Made by a program: the position numbers and the translations under genes
In this document: piece by piece, positions 1-11,504 of the stretch
How positions within the stretch are numbered: the first letter of the stretch is position 1
Layout of the letters: each line of letters begins with the position of its first letter
DNA from: Haematobia irritans
Lineage: Eukaryota; Arthropoda; Insecta; Diptera; Muscidae
DNA: 64,000 nucleotides
NCBI RefSeq assembly: GCF_050003625.1
Contig: NC_134397.1
Coordinates: 280,110,070 to 280,174,069 of the forward strand
Direction of reading: 5' to 3'
The notes under the pieces: model-generated
Seen by the model: the letters and a program-made list of their open reading frames with translations, nothing else
The model's database searches: none
Told to the model about the DNA's origin: nothing

Positions 1-245
1 TAATGTTGAACATTTTTTCGGAATCGTTTGTTACAAAATTTTTATTTTTTCAATAAAAAAAGTTATTTTTGAAACAACAACACAGTCCATTTCGTTTATA
101 TCAAACACTGTTCTTTTCTGACTTTAGGTTTTTAATAAGACACATTTTTAAGTTCAAAATTTAATATACTACAATGTAATGTTGAAAATTTTTTTCGGAA
201 TCTTCCGAACATATCTGGAATATATGTAAAAAAAAAAAACAAACA

Positions 246-331
246 AAAACTTTGGTCGAAGCAGGGATCGAACCCACGACCCTTGCCATGCAAGTCGGAC
301 GTAGCAAACACTGCTCCACGGTGCCAAACTA
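246..331 (-). other. tRNA-like Pol III promoter module 1 (copy A)
   Basis: Read on the minus strand it has an A-box-like TGGAGCAGTG followed by a B box GGTTCGATCC. Order and spacing are as in a tRNA gene, and it resembles the head of the SINE in this window. The acceptor stem does not close, so this is a tRNA-derived promoter module and not a functional tRNA gene. Confidence 0.6.
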
Positions 332-431
332 AATTTTTGTTTCTGTTAAATAAACTTTGTTTATTCGGTTCGTGGGCGCCGCAAGCTATGCTATATAAAT
401 ATAACTTATATGGATATTTATCAATTGATGA

Positions 432-518
432 CCATAACAGGTACATAGTTCAGTGGATAGTGTGTTGGCTTACAAAGTGCATGGTCCGCGGTTCGATTCT
501 CCGTCCAGGCGAAAGGTA
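432..518 (+). other. tRNA-Val-like Pol III promoter module 2 (copy A)
   Basis: It has an A box close to TAGCTCAGTGG (here TAGTTCAGTGG) and a B box GGTTCGATTCT. Between them is an anticodon-like loop CTTACAA, which would read anticodon UAC (Val). The 3' end GTCCAGGCGAAA resembles the distal arm of a tRNA. It points away from module 1. The Val origin is inferred from the loop only. Confidence 0.6.
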
Positions 519-657
519 AAAAAATTTTAAAAATGTATAAAAATATATAAAATCGTATAATTTCTTCTACATTGTTGGTATTACAGGAAAAGGCGTTAAG
601 AACTACAAAACCTCGTGGATGTGAGGGAAAATGCAATTAGCAAGGAAACAATGTTTT

Positions 658-1438
658 TTATACTCTGCGCCACACTGTGGAACAGGGTATTATAAGTTAG
701 TGCATATGTTTGCAACACCCAGAAGGAGACGAGATAGACACATGGTGTCTTTGGCAAAAATGCTCATGGTGGGCTCCTGAGTCGATATAGCCATGTCTGT
801 CTGTCCGTGAACACATTATTGTAATCGAAGTCTAGGTCGCAGTTTTAGTCCAATCGACTTCAAATTCGGCACAAGTATGTGTTTTGGCTCAGAATAGATC
901 CGTATTGATTTTGGAAGAAATCGGTTCAGATTTAGATATAGCTCCCATATATATAATTCACCCGATATGGACTTATATGACCCCAGAAGCCAGAGTTTTA
1001 CCCTAATTTGCTTAAAATTTTGCACAAGAAGAACAATTAGTACTATAGTCAAGTATGCCAAATTTTATTGAAATCGGTTCAGATTTAGATATAGCTCCCA
1101 TATATATCTTTCGCCCGATATGGGCTAATACGATCCCAGATGCCAGAGTTTTACCCCAATTTGGTTGAAATTCTGCACAAGGAGTACAATTAGTAGTGTA
1201 GTCAAGTGTGCCAAATTTTATTGAAATCGGTTCAGATTTAGATACAGCTCCCATATATATCGTTCGTCCGATTTACACTCATATGACCACAGAGGCCAAT
1301 TTTTTGCTCCGATTTAGTTGAAATTGTGCACAGTAGAATTAGCATTGTAGCTATGTGTGCCAAATTTGGTTGAAATCGGTGGTGTAGGGTATAATATAGT
1401 CGGCCCCGCCCGACTTTAGACTTTCCTTACTTGGTTTT
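658..1438. repeat. 153-bp reiterated element, inserted in copy A
   Basis: The block starts with TACTCTGCGCCACACTG and ends with TAGTCGGCCCCGCCCGAC plus CTTTCCTTACTTG. Inside, the motif GCTCCCATATATAT recurs at 941, 1094 and 1247, exactly 153 bp apart, each preceded by a variant of AAATCGGTTCAGATTTAGAT. The same end sequence is met again at 2405-2457. It is a high-copy interspersed family in this window (see 8109, 24645, 27788 and 59505). The mobility mechanism is not evident. Confidence 0.7.
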
Positions 1439-1490
1439 ACTAAAATTGTGTTCCACCCTAGTGCATTAGCCAACTTAAATTTTGAGTCTA

Positions 1491-2265
1491 CACGGATGAA
1501 AAAGACTGTTTTTCATATGTTTGGCTATAAACATTATATGTTTGGAACACAAATTTTTAAACACAATATTTTTGAGTGCAAGCATATAATGTTCATAAAC
1601 TAGCATAACATGTTTGGGGCATATATGTTAATATGTTAGAACATATTATGTTTGGGACATAAAATGTTTGTAAATATAATATGCTTGGATGCAAACATAT
1701 ATTAATTTAGAAATAGCCTATAAACATATATGTGTTTAGTAGCTTGGAGTGCTATTTAACAGGGAGCGATATTGAATTAAGTTGGTGGTTGTTGCTTGTT
1801 ATTACAAAATTAACATTTTATTTTTCCTTGGGCAATTGATCAGCTACTTCTTTGATCCTTACAAACTGTGTGGTGCGCTGTTCGAATCCCCGTCCGGCAA
1901 AAGGTAAAATTAAAATAAAAAAATCATACAATTGAATAATTTCTTCTACAATATTTGTATTGCAGAAAAAGGTGCTAAGAACTAAAAAATCTCGTGGAAG
2001 TGACAGCTTCCAAACATATTATATGTTCACATAATAACATATTGTTTTTTGGAAGACAACATTATTGAATTTGGATGCAAAAATACAAAATGTTTGGAAC
2101 TTAGACTACCCAAACATATATTGTTTAGACCAATATGCTTTCAAACATATTATATATTGGAAGAGATCAAACATATAAATGTTTGGGCAATAGCCAAAAA
2201 TGTATATGCTTGAAGCAAAATATGTTTGGGAGTATATGTTACAGAAGCGATTTTTTATGAGCGTG
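1491..2265 (+). mobile_element. ATATG TIR element containing a tRNA-like module
   Basis: It is flanked by TA (1489-1490, 2266-2267). The left terminus is CACGGATGAAAAAGACTG and the right terminus ends GAAGCGATTTTTTATGAGCGTG. The body is full of AAACATATATGTTT-like words. The middle (about 1850-2008) holds the same tRNA-Val-like module plus its downstream sequence (TTCTTCTACA...GTATTGCAGAAAAAGGTGC) that is found in the tRNA-pair element. Shorter copies without the module lie at 42074 and 55583. Confidence 0.65.
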
Positions 2266-2267
2266 TA

Positions 2268-2457
2268 TAGATTTTGTAAAAGTCTATCAAATTCTGTCCA
2301 AATCGAGTGGTATTTAAATGTATGCATTTGGGACAAACCTTTATATATAGCACCCAACACATTTGACGGATGTGATATGGTGTCGAAAATTTAGATGCAT
2401 AAAGTGGTACAGGGTATAATATAGTCGGCCCCGCCCGACTTTAGACTTTCCTTACTT
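2268..2457 (+). repeat. Distal end of a 153-bp-family element
   Basis: It ends with the same GGGTATAATATAGTCGGCC...CTTTCCTTACTTG block as 1388-1438. Together with 658-1438 it brackets the ATATG element, so the whole 658-2457 block may be a 153-bp-family insertion that later received other elements. Confidence 0.5.
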
Positions 2458-2638
2458 GTTTTTTTTTTTTGAGTTTGTCTTTATGAAATTGTTTTTACAT
2501 CCTGGAAAAGAATAAACGTTTATCACAAAAAGTATATACTTTTCTTCCAAATACACTTCCTTACAACGAAAAGCAAATGAGAAACGAACTTTGTTTGTCT
2601 AAAATTTCGTTTGGGAGGAAAGAATTTTTTTTTGCGTG
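2458..2638 (+). mobile_element. tRNA-pair TIR element, copy A, right end
   Basis: It matches the last 180 bp of the intact copies at 21430-21602 and 63200-63374 (GAGTTTGTCTTTATG..., ACATCCTGGAAAAG..., TCGTTTGGGAGGAAAG). It finishes TTTGCGTG followed by TA at 2639-2640. The join with 1-657 occurs in a T-rich tract. Confidence 0.75.
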
Positions 2639-2640
2639 TA

Positions 2641-4919
2641 CTACCGATGTATGGTAATCGAAACAATCAGGTGAGGGTAAGTAATTATTTTCAAGTACAC
2701 AGTATTGCTGGTATATGTCGCAAATTATCAAATTCAAATTTCTCAACTGCTTACCCAGTTTTTGCTGGATGTGTTTAGTTCATATACATTGGGCTAAAGA
2801 AACTTACAATGAACTGCGTAAATGAAGGTAAATTAATAGAGACGAAAAGTAATACCAATTAGGTGCTTAACACAAAATCTTAACCAGACCTTTTTTCAAT
2901 AATAAATAATGTTTAGAGGACCTTCCTTTCATCCATTTTCCATCCCAAATATTCAATGCGATAAGAACATAGACAGGAACAAATTGTGATTGCTTACATA
3001 AGAATGTATATGAGGGTAACGTAGCGGTCAATGGTCTTTCTTGGTCTGAAGAATTCTTCTGTAAAAATTACACTTTTCATTGATGTTTATGACTCATACC
3101 ACTAGAGATGACGATAACATTTAGAGGAAATTTTCACTTCCTTCTTTTATTCTTAATTTTATTGTTGCTGTGTAACTCAAAACCTAGACGACGCGTGTTT
3201 CGGTTATACATTAGGGTAGGATGGACTACACATTGGTGAAAGCAATGGTATTTGAGAGGTATATCTGCCGCTAACAATAGCGTCTAAAACGTCTTTAGCT
3301 TTCATCATTGGTACACTGATTATTTAATTATTGAACGTAAAAAATTAAGTATAAACACAAATAAAGAAGGACATAGGTAAGAATATATTTTTTTAGATTA
3401 TTCTAATATTTTTCTCTTTTTCGTCGACGAAATTATTTTTTCATAAAGACCATACACTGAAACTAGAGTTTTCCTCTCAGCAGAAATCATTAAACCCAGA
3501 CGTTTCATCTCTTATTATAAAGTCGGGTTAATTTGATCTCAACAATTGGGAAATTCGTTTGTGTAAAATTTCGTTCCGGAGGAAAGTATTTTTCTCACGG
3601 TGTACGATTTTAGACGGTAATTTAAACATTTTGGATGGTGAGCATGTCTTTCCATTTGAAAAAGAATTGATTTTATTATTTGTGAATAAATTGACCATTA
3701 ACGGAAAATATGACATTTAGATTGATGATAAAACAAAATTTGATGAACGAATTCGTATGAGCGGAATAATGATATCAATATGTGATGTTCTCCATTCGCT
3801 TTTTCCCTTGTGCGTTTAAGAATGAATTTCCTATTAACTAAAACTAAAAAAATACTAGAATCAATTAATTATTTTCAATTATTATTTTAATTTTTCGGAT
3901 TGATTAAACGATGACTTTATTCTACTATAATTGGTTGTCAACTTTAAAGGGTTTCATTGAAAAAAGGGTATCGATTTTGTATGTATTTTGTATATTTACA
4001 ATAGAAAATGTTATTGTCGGTACACCCTAATATTTTCAAATGGCTAATGGTGATAGTCACTACACTGCCAGCGACGGTGCTAAAAATTTCTTATCTGAGT
4101 TGTTGTAAGTTTTTTAAAATTATTCCAATTTCTTCTTTGTTGCTCAAAAGTGGTCATCACCACTGACTGTATATCAATGTTCGCCGTTTGCTTTCTGCGG
4201 GCAAGGGAATAGGAAAAGCATGTGGCCATAGTGATAGCTTTGATGGACAGAGTGGAGTCAGCAACAAATTAAGCGGTTAATGTGCATATTTAAGATAAAA
4301 TGTTTCAAATAACCAAATGCAGTTAAATTACTCCCGGGAAAGGTGTTGCTTTAATGTTTCCTTATTTGTTTTTGTGCATCAGTTTCATTAATGCAGCAGC
4401 AAATGCCTTCGGTTAATCACTCGTAAAGTCGTAAAGTTTAAAGACAACTCTCATAGTTATGCTGTTATTTGAATGAATGTATGCAACGGCGGATAAAATG
4501 TATAGTTTATAGTCTGAATTAGTTTCTTTCTCGAGTTATCCTACATAGGTTAAAATTGTGACATGTATGCAGGAGAATTAAACCAACGCTGTCGGATTTT
4601 CTGTATAATTCAGCCATGGTCCTTTCCACATAGGGTGTCCAAAACCGTCACTGGTTAATCGGTTAAAAAGATTCTGTTACATAAACCGAAACCGGGTAGT
4701 GAACACCAATTTGGATTTTCGTTTAATTCGAAGACCGGAACTTCAGTTAACCGGTTTTCTTTATTTCATTGAAATTTCGTATCTACTTAGTCATATGTTT
4801 TCTCTGAAAGTGGTACTTTGTTTAAATGAAATAATGAATCATCATTTCTTAAATATTACAAAACTATTCTTTCTATGTAATTAGCACACACAAAAAAAAA
4901 ATATTTTATTACACTATGG
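2641..4919. other. Intergenic DNA, no gene recognised
   Basis: AT-rich single-copy-looking DNA. A short stretch at 3525-3605 (AAATTTCG...GGAGGAAAG) resembles the terminal part of the tRNA-pair element or of the CTTTAAAG family at 59340. Nothing else is supported: no long open frame, no RNA gene. Confidence 0.5.
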
Positions 4920-4927
4920 CTTATAAG

Positions 4928-5646
4928 TAGGGTTTTCTTTTTCCCGGACTTTTTCCATTCCCGGGAAAACGGGAATTTTTTCTTTCGATTATAGTTTTCG
5001 GAAGAACAGTATTAATACAGTTTTTGTAACTTTAAAAAACTGTTTGGAAATGAAAGAAAATTATTTCGATTTCACTATCATGTAATACCTCATTCACATT
5101 ACAACTGTCATTTGCCTTATAAATAAGGAATTTGAAATACACTTTTAATAGATTTCGCGCCTAATGTGAATGAGGTATAATTAAAGAAACTATCTTAATA
5201 ATGGTTGGAATTTTCATATTTCATAAAAATATCCTTGTAATAATTATGAAATTATGCAATTGCAAACGTGTGTCACGTAAGTTAAAATATGTCTCTTTGT
5301 TTATAAAGGTTTACTCAGTCTATCAGAATGTCGGTTTACAGAAATATGACAATCATAAATTGGGAAGCGCAATTTTCATTTTAACAATTGGGAGCCCGTT
5401 AGAATGTGGGCTAGAACCAACGACTATGTGTATGTCCCATAAGGCAATTACTACTGCTTGGTACCGTAGTCATTCACATTACACTTCCAAAATTCACTTT
5501 ACCTAGATTTCAATTGTCATTTGCCATATAAAACCCTCTATTATATATAAAATATAGTATAGAAAATTTCCCGGGAAAGCGGGAGCGAAAAAATAGCAAA
5601 TTCCCGGGAATTCCCGGGATCCCGTTCCCGGGAAAAAAAACCCCTA
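4928..5646. mobile_element. Non-autonomous hAT-type element with CCCGGG-rich ends
   Basis: An 8-bp duplication CTTATAAG flanks it at 4920-4927 and 5647-5654. The ends are TAGGGTTTTCTTTTTCCCGG and the inverse of TAGGGGTTTTTTTTCCCGGG, with further paired CCCGGGAA blocks. An 8-bp TSD and TAGGG termini fit the hAT superfamily (family knowledge). There is no transposase; the only open frame (5201-5506) is not recognisable. The superfamily call is inferred from termini and TSD only. Confidence 0.75.
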
Positions 5647-5654
5647 CTTATAAG

Positions 5655-6102
5655 ATAATTTTCCAAACTTTGATAAAACTGAAGACAATGCACCGATGAC
5701 TTCCCGTCCGCCATCTCCATTCAGTACGCGATTATTTGCAGGGTCTAGATTCAGAAAAATTAATCAAAAAAAAAAATGTTTCCGTAGAGAGCACCTCAAT
5801 TGTATTCTGTTTTTTTTACGTTATTATTAGAATACAAAGAGCAAAATTACATTTACTTAAAGTAGAGCATAAATTACTCTTCAACTGTTATTTTAAAACC
5901 ATGAATTGTTAATTTGTTGTTTTGTGTAAATTAAAAAACTGAAACACTGTTTTTTCAAATTTGTGTAAATTTAATTGCTAATTTAGTGATTTTGGTTTAA
6001 TAACCAAAATTCAATGCATTTGTGTCCCGAGTAAAACTTGAGAGATCTATTATTAAATATGAGTAGATCCGCAAAATGGTAAGATATCATATCTAATTAC
6101 TA
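5655..6102. other. AT-rich intergenic DNA, nothing recognised
   Basis: No open frame, RNA gene or clear repeat terminus was found. Confidence 0.4.
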
Positions 6103-6378
6103 CACACAGAAAGAAATATCACCAAACTGTTTTCAAGTAAAATGTTGATTGAAGTTGAAAATTTTTTCAAATAATATGTTAATTGATACAATTAACTTTT
6201 TAATCAAGATAGAAACATTAAGTTAATTAAGACAGTGATCGCAAATTTTAATTTAAAAAAATAATTGATAGAATTAACTTTTTAATCAAACTCGGATGAT
6301 TAATCAGTTAAAATGTAGTGATGGATTTTTTTTTTTTATTTTTAATTAAAAACTTATTTCAAACAATCAATCAATAAA
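6103..6378. mobile_element. AATTGATT TIR element, fragment
   Basis: It begins CACACAGAAAGAAATATCACC after TA and contains repeated TTAATTGATACAATTAAC words. The same sequence occurs inverted at the right half of 34141-34825. It breaks at 6378 against a SINE fragment. Confidence 0.55.
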
Positions 6379-6497
6379 AAGACGACCCTAATCATGGAAT
6401 CGGGCAACACGCAATTAATTGCTAAGAGAGAAGTTTACCACTGTGGCATCACAATGGATCACAATGAGCCTGCAATATTGAGCTACATAACCTAACA
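6379..6497 (+). repeat. SINE 3' fragment, diverged
   Basis: It matches the 3' part of the SINE (ATGGAATCGGGCA..., GAGAGAAGTTTACCACTG, CACAATGGA) and ends CTACATAACCTAACATC, a one- to two-unit CCTAA tail. The tRNA head is missing. Confidence 0.65.
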
Positions 6498-7303
6498 TCA
6501 CCTAGTGTGAAAACTGCAACTAGGTTTTCAGTATTTTTTCTGTAAATTTAATAGTATCTACATTTGTGTTAACATTTTTTAATGTAAATGAAATTATACG
6601 GTTTTATCGAATATGTGCTGAATGGTTAATAATATACTTGAATTAAAATAAGAAATGGTATATTTTTTTCGGCGTATGCGACACCTAGTCCCAAATAGTA
6701 TAAACGAATGTTAAACCTACAGTATTAATTCCATTTTTGCAGTTCCTGCTGGGATATTCGCGGAAACAATCAAGTACAGACCGAAACCGAAATCATTTCT
6801 CCACAAATGTGGTAACGACCAATTTAGAGACGATTGTTTCGCTCATTTTTTGTATATTTACCAAGTAATGATATACATTTTTTATAAAATTCAATTCAAT
6901 ATACTATGGACACTGCAGAGTCCCATAAACAGTTGAATATACGAGCGAATGTTTTGACTTTTATGTCGCCTGGTTTACGACTTTTAAATGATTCAATTTT
7001 GATTTTATTTTAATATTTAAACGAATGGATGCGGTTCGTTTCGATGTTTTTTTTTCATTGAGATTATTTAAAGTTAAATTTGCATTTGATTCAGTGAGGT
7101 TAGAGTGGTAAACTAAAGTGATCTATTGGAAGCGATACACATAATGTGAAGCATTTTATTAGGAACAATCTTTAAAACACACCATATATTAAGTAGAGAA
7201 ATATTGGTAGAGTGTTGGACATATAAACGGTGGATTGGTAACACTAGACAACATAAAATTAATTGTTCACAAAAGTTTTGAATATTTTTTTAATAGAATA
7301 ACC
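6498..7303. other. AT-rich intergenic DNA, nothing recognised
   Basis: No gene, RNA or repeat terminus is supported in this stretch. Confidence 0.4.
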
Positions 7304-7305
7304 TA

Positions 7306-8108
7306 CACGCAAAAAAGAATTCTTTCCTCCCAAACGAAATTTAAGACAAACAAGGATCGTTTCTCATTTGATTTTCGCTGTAAGGAAGCTTATTTCTAAG
7401 AAAAGTATTATATACTTTTTGAGATAAACGTTTATTATTTTGCAGGATGTAACAAAATATTTCATAAAGACTAAGTCAACAAAAAAAATATTTTACTGGC
7501 TAATTTGATTTTCCCTTACATCTTTCTCTCTTCCACGAGTTTTCTAGTTCTTAGCACTTTTTCTGTAATACAAACAATGTAGAAGAAATTATTCGATTGT
7601 AAGCCAACACACTATCCACTAGGCTACGTAGCTGTTATTGTCATCAACAGACAACTATCGCTATAGACATCATCGCACAAGCAAAACAAACAGCCTAGCA
7701 TTTATATTTACAAAGCATAGTTCTCGGTGCCCACGAGCCGAAGTAAAAACACTTTATTTGACAGAGACATTCATTTAGTTGGCCACCGTGTATCAATAGT
7801 TAACATGCCCGCCTCGTATACAAAGGGTTTAATCCCTGCTTTGACCGACCACCAACAAGTTGTTTTTTTACATACACTCCAAATATGTTCGGAAGATTCC
7901 GAAAAGATGTTCGACATTACATACTACTATATTACATTTTTACTATTAATCTTCAAAATATGTCTTATTAAAGACTTAAAGTCAGAAAAGAACAGTACTT
8001 CATATAAACGAAATGGACTGTGTTTTGGGTTCAAAAATTATTTTTTTTATTGCAAAAATAAAAATTTTGTAACAAAAGACGTTTTGTGGTAATAAAAGTT
8101 TAAAATAA
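7306..8108 (-). mobile_element. tRNA-pair TIR element, copy C (reverse)
   Basis: It starts with the element's right terminus (CACGCAAAAAAGAATTC) after TA at 7304-7305, in reverse orientation to copy A. The tRNA-Val-like module is present only in part near 7594-7645: the A-box side is kept and the B box is gone. Module 1 reads on + at about 7780-7850 with a degraded B box (GGTTTAATCCC). The left terminus is lost at about 8108 against a 153-bp-family element. The 121-residue open frame at 7727-8092 runs through the tRNA-like sequence and is not a gene. Confidence 0.7.
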
Positions 8109-10232
8109 CAAGTAAGTAAAGTAGAAAGTAGGGCGGGGCCAACTATATCATACCCTAAACCACCATTACAGAATTAGTAATCATAAGCATTTGTGCGGTA
8201 ACATATAGGTCTGGAAGATAAACCGCAGTTGCATATTTTACAAAATTAGGGGGCACATGTCTATGGGTGCTTTGTGTCAATCTGACTATAGCTCATAGTC
8301 AATGTTACCAGGGTAAAAGTTCGGTTTACCCTACAAGGACAAAAAAAAGTTCCCTACATTCCCAAACAATTTTCCCTACTATATTTTTGTTAAATTTAAA
8401 AAATGTTACAAAACAAAAATGGTTCTAAGTACTTTATTATCTTAAAACATGAATATGCAACGTATATAACTTAGAATATAAATTTGTATTACCACCACGG
8501 TTGCCACAGTTGGTAGAATTCTACCCAAATTAGTAATCTTTTTTGTTAAATAAAATTTTGGAAAAAGTTTCTATAAACAAATTTTTGTGAGAAATTTTTC
8601 TATAGAAATAAAATTTTGAGAAAAAATTCCACAGAAATAAAATGTTGAGAAAATTTTTCTATAGAAATACAATTTTGACAAAATGTTCTATAGAAATAAA
8701 ATGTTGACAAAATTTTCTACATGAATAAAGTTTACCACACATTGTTAAAGGTCAATTCTTGCCAACTTCTAATTTCCTCCTCTAGAGCCAACAAAATGTA
8801 AAAATTATTACAAATTGTGTTGAGTGAAAATGTCCTACATTGTGGCCCTACGCCCCTACAAGACGCTAAATATTAGAAAAACCCCTACTTCTAGCAACAC
8901 TGGCTGTGTTGATATTGCAACTACGAGGTTAGTATGCCACTAATATTGAGCCCATTATTAAAAAAGAGAAAATCGCCCAATTAGTGTGGGTAATAAATAC
9001 AAATTTGTAAAAATCGAGCAATATTCTTATGTAAGAGCTACAAGTACGTATAAGTACGATCGGCTAGTACATCAAAATTTGAAATTTGAGTAACATTGGT
9101 TAATAAATAAGAGTACTATGGCCAAATATGGGAAAATCGAGCGATGCATATATATGGAAGCTATATCTAAATCTGAACCAATTTGAATAATATTTTGCGG
9201 GTTTGATTAATACCACAAAAGGTTACCTTGTGCAAGATTTGAGTAAGATCAGTTAAGAAATGAGGCCTGTATGGTCAAACATAAGGTTATTAGGGGCGAA
9301 TTTTTCAAAATCGGGTGATACATATATGGGTGCTTTATCTACATCTGAACCGATTTCGATGAAATTTTGCACATATAGTTAGTACTATAGAGGACTGGAT
9401 CTAGCCAACTTTTAGTAAGATCGGTTAATAAATAAGGGTTCTATGGCCAAATTTGGGAAAATCGGGCTTTACATATATATGGGAGCTATATCTAAATCTG
9501 AACCGATTTCGATGATTTTTTGCACATATAGTTAGTGCTATAGAAGACTACATTTAGCCAAATTTAGGTAAGATCGGTTGATAAATAAGGGTTTTATGGC
9601 CAAATTTAGAAAAATCGGGCGGTACATATATATGGGAGCTATAGCTAAATCTGAACCGATTTCGATGATTTTTTGCACATATAGTTAGTGCTATAGAAGA
9701 TTATATTTAGCCAAGTTTGAGTAAGATCGGTTGATAAAAAAAGGTTTTGTGGCCAAATTTGAGAAAATCGGGCGATACATATATATGAGAGCTATATCTA
9801 AATCTGAACCGATTTGGATGAAATTTTGCAGACTTGAAGGGCGATGGAAAAGATTACCTTTTGCCAAATTTGGTGACGATCCGTTTGGAAAAACGCGCAA
9901 CGTGACCCCATTTGTCGAAATCGGGCGATACATATATATGGGAGCTATATCTAAATTTGATCCGATTTCTTCCAAATTCAATAGCATTCGTCCTTGTGCC
10001 CAAAAAACTCCCTGTACCAAATTTCATCAAAATCGGTTAATAATTGCGACCGGAATCCTGTCAACAACAAATACATGGACAGACGGACGGACACCAAGCG
10101 CTAGATCGAATCAAGAGGTGATTCTGAGCCGATCGGTATATATTTTATGGGGTCTAAAATCAATATTTCTGGTAGGCACATTTTTTGCCGATCAAACTTG
10201 TTATACCCTGACCACTATGTGGTTTAGGGTAT
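8109..10232. repeat. Large 153-bp reiterated element
   Basis: It starts ACAAGTAAGT...GGGCGGGGCCAACTA with TACCCTAAACCACC and ends TGGTTTAGGGTATAAAA, so the ends are partly inverted. From 9327 the motif GGGAGCTATATCTAAATCTG recurs at about 9327, 9481, 9633, 9787 and 9940, a period of 152-154 bp. Because the period is close to 51 codons, open frames cross several units on both strands (9731-10234 on +, 9691-10020 on -). The repeated peptide contains ISKSEPI-like segments. This is more likely a consequence of the repeat than a gene. Confidence 0.7.
8555..8735. repeat. Short tandem repeat, TCTATAGAAATAAAATTTTG unit
   Basis: About five imperfect copies of a unit of roughly 30-34 bp built on TCTATAGAAATAAAATTTTG lie inside the larger element at 8109-10232. 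The surrounding 8290-8900 block has poly-purine and CCCTAC ends and may be a further insertion. Confidence 0.65.
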
Positions 10233-10244
10233 AAAAATCGAAGG

Positions 10245-10328
10245 AATTCAAAAAAGTCTAACAAACAAAAAAAACGTTTTCGGTACACGTTTACCAAACT
10301 TTTTTTTTCTTTGTTAGAAGGTACACGC
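10245..10328 (-). mobile_element. Solo left end of a tRNA-pair element
   Basis: In reverse it matches the first 80 bp of the element (inverse of TCTTTTGTTAGAGTTTTTTG and of AACGTGTACCGAAAACG) and stops at GTACACGCAAGG. No other part of the element follows. Confidence 0.55.
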
Positions 10329-10489
10329 AAGGAAATAATTATTTTCCCTAAAATAAAAATGTAGACCAACGATATATGTAATACATCGGGATGAACTTCT
10401 AAGACGTTGTAACCCAGCCTCCCGATCGAATAACGATCGATGACGGCTGACAATTAATTTGTGTTATCGGCGCCTGCTAATTATGCACA

Positions 10490-10690
10490 AAAAAATCTAA
10501 TTGAAATAGTCTGAAGCGCTAAGATATTAGATGATTTTTACCAAACTTGGCGCACATTTCAAAACTGTTAATTGTACTCTCTGTGCAAAATTTCAGGTAA
10601 ATCGCAGTGACATTTTGAATTACGGTGGTCATATGAGTCTAAATCGGGCCAAATAGTCAAAAATCGCATAAATCGCACTTACAAAAATGT
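10490..10690. repeat. 153-bp-family fragment
   Basis: It shares TTAATTGTACTCTCTGTGC, AAAATTTCA and the GTGACATTTTGAA segment with 25275-25330. It is a short isolated remnant. Confidence 0.5.
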
Positions 10691-10799
10691 CATCCCAAAG
10701 ATGTTTCGAACGCTTTAACGACAATGATCTTGTGAATATAGTGATTGGATCATGGATGATGGGAACGAGGCCTTCTCATTTATTTTAAATCAAGCAATT

Positions 10800-11504
10800 T
10801 GAAATCGCAAACCTTATTTGTTATTTGTGCTCGCACAGAAAACCCATGTTTGGACATGGTTGCCGCATTCATTTAATGCTTATTTAGAGCATGTAATTGC
10901 CTCGAAAACTATGTATTTTGTCTTTGTAAAAATAGTTTTCGAGCGAAGAAAAATGTATGGTGGCAATAAGCATTTGAATGGTTCTCAAATGCGGCAAACA
11001 TGATAGAATGATAGAATTTGAGGCCATTAAATGGTCGGGAACATCATGTACCTGACCATTCAATGTTTTTACTTTTTGCAGGGAAAAAAGTATTTTTATA
11101 AGTTACGTATAGACATGTCTAGAACCATTACATGACCATAAAGATCATGTACATTGTTTTCGTGACCATTTACTTTTTTTAATTTTTTTGTAGCGAAAAG
11201 AATTTTATAAAAACATTGACAGGTATACACGATTTTCATTTTGCGCATCAGTCATGTGTTAATTGTTTCTTGGAATGGACGGAGAATACGGAATTACTGT
11301 GTTTTGTGTTAATTTATTTATTCAGAAGTGACACGTGGTTTTATGTGACCACAAAAAAGGAAAGTGTAATTGAAAAAAATGTACCTGTTTTTTGTTCTGC
11401 ATTTTGCATTTTTGATCATTTATTTTTATTTGCAGTTACATAATGTCTGCGTTTGTACATTTGATGGGCACGGTGTAACATAAATATGGAATAATACTTA
11501 TATA
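10800..11504. other. Unclassified repeat-like DNA with ACATGGTTGCC words
   Basis: The stretch contains several ACATGG and ATGACCAT words that resemble the MITE at 49375-49625, and it leads into the direct repeat at 11505-11950. No terminus could be fixed and no gene was seen. Open frames at 10818-11003 and 11216-11443 are unrecognised. Confidence 0.35.

Larger units (their letters stand above)
1..657 (+). mobile_element. tRNA-pair TIR element, copy A, left part
   Basis: This is the left and middle part of a composite element seen intact at 62501-63374. It enters from outside the window and carries two tRNA-like modules reading away from each other (246-331 on -, 432-518 on +). It stops near 657, where an unrelated block of about 1.8 kb begins. 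The missing right end reappears at 2458-2638, so copy A is one element split by a later insertion. No protein-coding potential was found; the short open frames cross the tRNA-like modules and look accidental. Confidence 0.75.

Noticed and set aside
7727..8092. 121-codon open frame
   Set aside because: It runs through the tRNA-like module and terminal part of a non-coding TIR element.
9731..10234. 167-codon open frame across the 153-bp array as a gene
   Set aside because: Frames are open on both strands and the peptide follows the DNA period. It is better explained by the repeat, although the 51-codon period is reported as a finding.
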